Positions 7,491-11,949 of a stretch of 11,949 nucleotides of DNA are shown here, one piece after another; the first letter of the stretch is position 1, and every line of letters begins with the position of its first letter. This DNA is from CAYRRR01 sp964426755 (GTDB taxonomy: Bacteria > Patescibacteriota > Saccharimonadia > Saccharimonadales > JAGQNJ01), in NCBI GenBank assembly GCA_964426755.1, contig CAYRRR010000017.1:1-11949 (forward strand), given 5' to 3'. The translations under genes were made by a program, and so were the position numbers. The notes beneath the pieces are model-generated. The model ran no database searches. It was not told where the DNA came from and was given only the letters and a program-made list of their open reading frames with translations.

Positions 7491-8653
7491 TCGCCCTGAT
7501 CAAACAGAAGGGCATACTTACTTATACTACGAGATCGATAATCATCGCGCTTAAACATGAATATAGGGGACTCGTTTTGTGGAGTATAAAAAAGAAACTC
7601 ATTGTCATTATTTCTTACAGTGGTATCAATCCTAATTGTAGAGTTATTAATATATGGCAGTCGGACCTTAAGAACCATAGAAAAATACACACCATTAGTT
7701 AGCGGGGAAACAGATCCAAAAATTGGAGCATTTCGATCTATATCATAAAAGCTAACCCCGACTTTAGTTGAAACTTTCTTTTTTACTTTGTATTTTACTC
7801 TAATCTCTATTTCTTCATCCTGATTGACCTGTCCTGGGCTTAATAATTCTATTTTGAAATTACTTATTAGAGCGTTTTCTTTCTGCTCCCACAGACCTGC
7901 GATTCTGCCTTGTAGGTTTTCCATACTATATTCATTCGCAATGTCTTCAGGATCTCCAATATTAACTATTTTTCCTTTACTGATAATCATTGCGCTACTG
8001 CAATACTTTCGTACTGCATCCATAGAGTGAGTTACAAGAATCACTGTTTTCTTTGCGCGTTTAAGGTCAGCGAAGTATTCGTAACATTTGCGCTGAAAAG
8101 CTTCGTCACCCACCGCCAAAACTTCATCTAGCACTAAGACGTCTGCCTTTGCGCGTATAGCAATAGAGAAAGCCAAACGCACCTGCATTCCGGAAGAGTA
8201 GTTTTTTAATTTTTGATCCATAAACTTTTCAAGCTCTGCAAACCCTACTATATCCTTATACATTTCATCTACTTCTTTAGTATTAAAACCAAGTAAAGCC
8301 CCGTTAAGGTAAACGTTTTCCCTGCCTGTTAGCTCTGGATTAAAGCCAACCCCCAACTCTATGAATGGAACAAGTTTGCCATTAATTTGAATTGCTCCCT
8401 TATCAGGAGAATAGATTCCCGCAAGCAACTTTAGTAATGTGCTCTTACCGCTCCCGTTACGGCCAACAATGCCAAAGAACTCGCCTTTTTTTATCTCAAA
8501 GGAGATATTTTTTAGAACTTGTTGTTTTTCATATGTACGCCTACCACGAAATACATTAACAAACAGGCTTTTTATTGATGCATGTTTCTCGTGAGGCAGC
8601 TTAAAAGCCTTACTTACATTACTTACTGATATTGCTATATCGTTCTCGTTCAT
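7481..8653 (-). CDS. wzt: ABC transporter ATPase with C-terminal glycan-binding domain (Wzt-like)
   Basis: The ATP-hydrolysing subunit of a polysaccharide exporter, 390 residues. The nucleotide-binding domain (1-245) has Walker A GRNGSGKST (64-72), the Q-loop replacement region FIELGVGFNPELTGREN typical of teichoic-acid and O-antigen exporters (97-113), signature SSGMQ (153-157), Walker B VLVLDE (172-177) and H-loop His209. Residues 260-390 form a beta-rich extension ending in FDQGEWS, matching the Wzt C-terminal carbohydrate-binding domain. In E. coli O8/O9a relatives this domain recognises the capped chain end before export. ATG 8653 lies two bases after the permease stop, with GGAG 11 bases upstream. 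The 3' end overlaps the nitroreductase/pyruvyltransferase gene by 10 bases. The family call is firm; the glycan ligand is unknown. Confidence 0.93.
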   Translation of the reverse strand: MNENDIAISVSNVSKAFKLPHEKHASIKSLFVNVFRGRRTYEKQQVLKNISFEIKKGEFFGIVGRNGSGKSTLLKLLAGIYSPDKGAIQINGKLVPFIELGVGFNPELTGRENVYLNGALLGFNTKEVDEMYKDIVGFAELEKFMDQKLKNYSSGMQVRLAFSIAIRAKADVLVLDEVLAVGDEAFQRKCYEYFADLKRAKKTVILVTHSMDAVRKYCSSAMIISKGKIVNIGDPEDIANEYSMENLQGRIAGLWEQKENALISNFKIELLSPGQVNQDEEIEIRVKYKVKKKVSTKVGVSFYDIDRNAPIFGSVSPLTNGVYFSMVLKVRLPYINNSTIRIDTTVRNNDNEFLFYTPQNESPIFMFKRDDYRSRSISKYALLFDQGEWS

Positions 8654-8655
8654 AT

Positions 8656-9470
8656 CTATAAATTCTCCGCGAACGTACCTGCTTGTCGCTTAAAATAAAG
8701 TAGACCCCCAACAAATATTAATACNNNNNNNNNNTTACCAGGCTTATTAAACGAGCATTTCTTGTACCATATGCTGATGCCATAGTAATGGTATCGGGTG
8801 TTATGAGCAAATACCTTGCATCTTGGATTGCTTGCGCCATGGGGTTTAGTAGCAAAAGTTTTTGAATATCAGTATTGGTCACGACAGTTAGTGGGTATAT
8901 TATGGGAGTCCCGTAAAAACCAGCTTGTAAAATCACCTCCCATATATAGCTCATGTCGCGATACTTAACGAAGGCTGCTGCCAAAAATAGTGAAAGTCCC
9001 AAGGCCAAAAAATATATCTCTATGAGAATAAAAGGAAACAGTATGGCATTTCGGGAGATGTCGACGCCTGTAATCAACATCAATACAAGAACAATAAGCA
9101 AATTAAGTCCGAGGTTTATCAATGCCGAGATGCTACTTGATATAACTATAATCCACCGAGGTATACGTATTTTACGAATCAGATCCCCTCGCGCCACGAT
9201 AGACCCTAAGCTTTGGTTTGTCATCTCACTGAAAAAGCTCCATAAAACGATACCTAGTAAGAGATAAACCGGAAAGTTCGGTACGGCATCGCCCACCCTT
9301 AATCCCTTAGCGAACACTAAATAGAGTATTATGAATAGAAGTAAAGGTCGTAATAATGACCACGCGTAACCAAGAATTGACCCCTGATAGCGCAACTTGA
9401 AGTCTGTGACAACAAGCTGCTTGAGGAGTATGGTAGAGTAACGATATTTTTCCCGAAGTTTATTAAGCAT
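8656..9470 (-). CDS. wzm: ABC-2 polysaccharide export permease (Wzm-like), interrupted by an assembly gap
   Basis: Integral membrane subunit that pairs with the ATPase to move the lipid-linked glycan across the membrane. The N-terminal signature FKLRYQGSILGYAWSLLRPL (24-43) is typical of Wzm/TagG permeases. Hydrophobic segments lie near 44-55, 69-82, 105-134, 145-168 and 178-195, with GTPIIYP at 187-193 and NPMAQ at 209-213. After LISLV (245) the sequence enters the N gap at 8725-8734. Beyond the gap the frame VLIFVGGLLYFKR...FAENL ends at TAG 8656-8658, which is the expected last membrane helix and tail, so the true end lies beyond the gap. The frame needs a gap of length 2 modulo 3, and family alignment suggests about 5-11 bases. 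ATG 9470 has an excellent Shine-Dalgarno, AAGGAG at 9475-9480, four bases upstream. It is the first gene of the operon. Confidence 0.93.
8725..8734. other. Assembly gap 3 (10 N)
   Basis: Ten N placeholder bases inside the last membrane helix of the permease gene. Restoring the reading frame requires a true length of 2 modulo 3, so 10 cannot be correct; 5, 8 or 11 fits the family length best. Confidence 0.95.
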
Positions 9471-9533
9471 ATTACTCCTTCATATTTTACACTTATTTGC
9501 TCTTCTTGCCCATCGGGTCATACAATATCTATA
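9471..9533. promoter_or_regulatory. Divergent promoter region between the export operon and the GT4 pair
   Basis: This 63-base spacer must start transcription both ways. Rightward, TTGCTC (9497-9502), an 18-base spacer and TACAAT (9521-9526) form a promoter whose start would fall at about 9533-9534, on the ATG of the GT4 gene. Leftward, TGGGCA (9512-9507), a 17-base spacer and TAAAAT (9489-9484) are a possible promoter, but its transcript would begin inside the Shine-Dalgarno of the permease gene. An alternative leftward -10, TATAGA at 9533-9528, would leave a leader of about 50 bases. The rightward elements are the better supported. Confidence 0.45.
9475..9480 (-). promoter_or_regulatory. 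Strong ribosome binding site of the permease gene
   Basis: AAGGAG on the minus strand, four bases (TAAT) before ATG 9470. It is the clearest Shine-Dalgarno in the window and fixes the start of the first operon gene. The two plus-strand genes that begin behind their own promoters have none. Confidence 0.8.
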
Positions 9534-10688
9534 ATGCAAAAGCCTTTACCCCCTAAAGTAGTTCTGCTAATCCGAAACGCCTATACATACGACTTTGGTG
9601 GTGGCGAACGTTTTCCTGTTGTATTAGCAGAAGAGCTGAAAAAAAATGGCTTTTCGCCCATTGTAATAACACGATCTCCTAAACTACGTAGCTTTGCAAA
9701 AGAACGTAATATTGTAGTTAAAAAGGGCTGGTGGTGGCGATATCAAGATTTTAGCGGGATACGCACTGTGCTATTTCCGCTATATCTTCTCTGGCAACTG
9801 GTTTTGTTTTTTTGGTATATTACTCTGGTCATCCGTTTTCGCCCGCATGCCATACATCCTCAAAGTCGAGATGATTTTATTGCAGCAACACTTGCAGGTA
9901 GGCTTTGCGGCAAACGAGTAGTCTGGACCGACCATGCCGACCTTAAGTATATTTGGCAAAACCATTCAACTTGGTATAAAAACGTTGTTGGTAAATTAGT
10001 ATATTTTGCCAGCAAGCATGCTGACCATATAACCCTCGTTAGCCATAATGAAAAACGCCTTATTGAACATGCTTTGCAGCAGCGCCTACCGAAGAAATAC
10101 CAAGTTATACACAATGGAGTAAACGAGCATGCGATTAGTCCTATAAAGAGAGAGCCGGAAGACAAAACCTCTATTATCTTTGTCGCTACCTCACGCCTAG
10201 TTACCGCCAAGGGCATCGGAGAGCTGCTAGCTGCTTATAAGCGGTTGAGGGGAGTGAGTGATGCACGTCTCTGGATTCTTGGAGAGGGCCCAGAAGAAGA
10301 ACGCTTTCAGCAGCTGTCAAAGTCAGTGCCGGGCATCTCGTTTCATGGTTTTCCAGCAAATGCGCTAGACTACGTCGCAGAAGCTGATGTTTTTGTCCAT
10401 CCTAGCTATAACGAAGGATTTAGCCTGTCATTAGTAGAAGCAGCTATGCTTGGTAAGCCAATTATCGCCTGCAAGGTGGGCGGCAACCCAGAAATCGTTA
10501 CGGACGGCTTAAATGGCAGTTTGGTGCCCATTCGTGATGTAGAAGCCCTATATTACGCAATGCTAGACTTAGCAAAGCACTCTCGCAAACGGAAACAGTA
10601 CGGTAGTGCTTCACGAAAAATTTATCAGAGGGACTTTGTTCTTTCAGATATCGTAAAAGAAAGATTTATACCACTTTATGAAAAATAA
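9534..10688 (+). CDS. GT4 glycosyltransferase, probably membrane-associated
   Basis: A complete 384-residue GT-B fold glycosyltransferase of family GT4. The N-terminal acceptor domain has FGGGERFP (21-28), the glycine-rich loop. A long hydrophobic stretch (79-101, tryptophan- and phenylalanine-rich) probably anchors the protein to the inner membrane face. HNGV (193-196) lies near the domain junction. The donor domain contains SRLVTAKG (220-227), LGEGPE (249-254) and the GT4 glutamate motif E294-GFSLSLV-E302. No in-frame start exists between ATG 9534 and the promoter, and no Shine-Dalgarno is seen, so translation may begin on a leaderless transcript. The 3' end overlaps the next gene by 11 bases. 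The enzyme likely adds a sugar early in assembly on the lipid carrier, but donor and position are not readable. It lies divergent to the export operon. Confidence 0.9.
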   Translation: MQKPLPPKVVLLIRNAYTYDFGGGERFPVVLAEELKKNGFSPIVITRSPKLRSFAKERNIVVKKGWWWRYQDFSGIRTVLFPLYLLWQLVLFFWYITLVIRFRPHAIHPQSRDDFIAATLAGRLCGKRVVWTDHADLKYIWQNHSTWYKNVVGKLVYFASKHADHITLVSHNEKRLIEHALQQRLPKKYQVIHNGVNEHAISPIKREPEDKTSIIFVATSRLVTAKGIGELLAAYKRLRGVSDARLWILGEGPEEERFQQLSKSVPGISFHGFPANALDYVAEADVFVHPSYNEGFSLSLVEAAMLGKPIIACKVGGNPEIVTDGLNGSLVPIRDVEALYYAMLDLAKHSRKRKQYGSASRKIYQRDFVLSDIVKERFIPLYEK

Positions 10689-11802
10689 ACAGCGCTCAAT
10701 CTTAATTGATGTTAACCCGCTTGTTAATGGTAAGAAGTCGGGGGTTGGACATTTTACCCAGCGATTTCTAGAGGCAGTCGCTCAAAACAACTCCTCGAGT
10801 ATTGTAATCACTGCTTACTATTTTAATTTCCTGGGTCGTAAAAAGGATTTTATTTTACCAAAACTCCCAACTGTGACCTATAAAGAAATTCGGTTTTTTC
10901 CTTCTAAGCTGCTCGCAGTCTTTCACCGTCTAGGCTTACAGCTTCCTATTGAGCTATTTGTTGGCTTGAAGCACTTTGATTATATGATATTCCCCAACTT
11001 TGTAGCCTTGCCTAGCCTCCGTAAAACGCCTTTTGCCGTAATGGTTCACGACATGTCGTTCATTGACCACCCCAATTATTTAACATCTGGAAACCTCCGC
11101 TTTTTACGGCGCTTTGTGCCATTGTCTGTGAAGCGTGCTGCGCTCGTGGTTACTATCTCTGAGTTCACAAAACAACGTCTCGCTCATCATTATGGAAAGG
11201 CCGTAGCTGACAAAACCATGATTTTACCAATACCGTATGAGGCTCCAAAATATACAACAGAAAGGAAAATTAGTAAAGCGGTAGCGGAGATTATTACCAA
11301 GCCGTATGTATTATTTGTAGGTACAATTGAACCACGTAAAAACATTGAGAATCTTATTTATGGTTTTGCCGCTTTACCAAGTTCTATCAGAAAGAAATAT
11401 CAATTAGTGCTGGCAGGTAGTATGGGGTGGAAGACCGAGAAAATTAAACAAGCCATTAGCGCAACAAAGCAAGATATTAATGTTGTGCTGACCGGTTATC
11501 TTGACGATCACGAACGCGACACCCTTTACCAGCATGCTACTTCTGTCTGCCTTGTTTCGCACTATGAAGGGTTTGGCATGCCGGTCCTCGAAGCGATGCA
11601 CTATAAAAAACCGCTGGTACTGAGTGATATAGCGGTGTTTAGAGAAGTTGCGGGCGAGTATGCGCTTTACTGCGAAAAAGATAATCCTGCCGATATCGCG
11701 CGTGTCATTGAGACATCTCTAACACATAAGCCACAAGCCGTTAAGTTAGCTTATGATTGGGCCAAGAATGCTCGACGCTTTATAGATCGGTTAAATGCCT
11801 GA
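10678..11802 (+). CDS. GT4 glycosyltransferase (mannosyltransferase-like)
   Basis: A 374-residue GT-B fold, GT4 glycosyltransferase. It opens with ILIDVNPLVNGKKSGVG (8-24), the usual start of WbaZ/MtfB-type mannosyltransferases, and has VHDMSF (123-128) in the acceptor domain. The donor domain shows VGTIEPRKN (214-222), LAGSMGWK (245-252), LTGYLDDHE (271-279) and the glutamate motif E297-GFGMPVL-E305. Mannose as donor sugar is a family-level suggestion only. ATG 10678 lies 11 bases inside the upstream GT4 gene, so the two are almost certainly co-transcribed and translationally coupled, and no separate Shine-Dalgarno is obvious. It ends in TGA at 11800-11802, the only TGA stop among the genes here. 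No signal peptide is seen, so the protein is probably cytoplasmic or peripheral to the membrane. Confidence 0.9.
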   Translation: MKNKQRSILIDVNPLVNGKKSGVGHFTQRFLEAVAQNNSSSIVITAYYFNFLGRKKDFILPKLPTVTYKEIRFFPSKLLAVFHRLGLQLPIELFVGLKHFDYMIFPNFVALPSLRKTPFAVMVHDMSFIDHPNYLTSGNLRFLRRFVPLSVKRAALVVTISEFTKQRLAHHYGKAVADKTMILPIPYEAPKYTTERKISKAVAEIITKPYVLFVGTIEPRKNIENLIYGFAALPSSIRKKYQLVLAGSMGWKTEKIKQAISATKQDINVVLTGYLDDHERDTLYQHATSVCLVSHYEGFGMPVLEAMHYKKPLVLSDIAVFREVAGEYALYCEKDNPADIARVIETSLTHKPQAVKLAYDWAKNARRFIDRLNA

Positions 11803-11818
11803 GGACAGCGCAAGTAGT

Positions 11819-11949
11819 TTATTTATTACCTGCTCGTTTTAGCTTATTAGCAACTGTTGGACTAATACTGTAAAGGCTAGCCAATCCCCACCACGTATAG
11901 GCAACTGTTTCATTAAACCAGATGTGAGCAAACAAGTTACTTACCGCCA
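11819..11949 (-). CDS. C-terminal end of an unidentified protein, cut by window edge
   Basis: One minus-strand frame stays open from the window edge to TAA at 11819-11821, giving 43 residues. The other two minus frames hit a TAA within the first 12 bases. The peptide is rich in tryptophan and hydrophobic residues (HIWFNETVAYTWWGLASLY) and ends in a basic tail (KLKRAGNK), which suggests the last membrane segment and cytoplasmic end of a membrane protein. I do not recognise the family. It converges on the GT4 gene with 16 bases between the stops, which suits a gene facing inward. The evidence is thin because only 131 bases are visible. Confidence 0.45.
   Translation of the reverse strand, partial: AVSNLFAHIWFNETVAYTWWGLASLYSISPTVANKLKRAGNK

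Noticed and set aside
9530..9535. TATAAT overlapping the ATG of the GT4 gene as its -10 box
   Set aside because: It would start transcription inside the gene and remove the start codon. The TACAAT nine bases upstream fits better.
1..11949. UGA recoding as in Gracilibacteria or SR1
   Set aside because: No gene contains an in-frame TGA at a glycine position, and one gene ends normally in TGA.
1..11949. tRNA, rRNA, CRISPR array, transposase or insertion-sequence ends
   Set aside because: No cloverleaf, rRNA-like stretch, regular repeats with spacers or transposase motifs were seen. Nearly all the sequence is coding.

Overview
The window is a bacterial surface-glycan locus. It holds an ABC-transporter export operon, five visible glycosyltransferase genes (six catalytic domains), a fused nitroreductase/pyruvyltransferase and a methyltransferase. 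No gene in it identifies the host species. The DNA looks like a draft or metagenome scaffold, with three 10-base N gaps (2253-2262, 3977-3986, 8725-8734), all inside the central operon. No glycine-replacing in-frame TGA is seen, so the standard code applies. Two genes with no Shine-Dalgarno have a -10 box 6-7 bases before the ATG, which suggests leaderless transcription. A small-genome bacterium of the Patescibacteria/CPR type is possible, but this is a low-confidence guess.

Layout. (1) 71-865, plus: an FkbM-type methyltransferase behind its own extended -10 promoter. (2) 866-984: a convergent spacer. (3) 985-9470, minus: one tightly packed operon read from right to left. It encodes the Wzm-type ABC permease, a Wzt-type ATPase with a C-terminal glycan-binding domain, a 748-residue nitroreductase plus polysaccharide pyruvyl transferase fusion, two GT2 glycosyltransferases with coiled-coil tails, and a GT2 domain followed by a GT4 domain that are probably one fused protein hidden by the first gap. 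Junctions are overlaps or spacers of at most about 14 bases, so translation is probably coupled. (4) 9471-9533: a divergent promoter region. (5) 9534-11802, plus: two overlapping GT4 glycosyltransferases. (6) 11819-11949, minus: the C-terminal end of an unrecognised protein cut by the window edge.

How they work together (inference). The glycosyltransferases assemble a polysaccharide on a lipid carrier at the inner face of the membrane. The pyruvyltransferase adds ketal-linked pyruvate, and the FkbM enzyme may O-methylate a sugar. The Wzt C-terminal domain probably recognises a feature of the finished chain, possibly the pyruvate, before Wzm/Wzt exports it. The central operon is AT-richer by hand count than the plus-strand genes on either side, faces the opposite way and contains all the assembly gaps. 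That pattern fits an exchangeable, strain-variable cassette.
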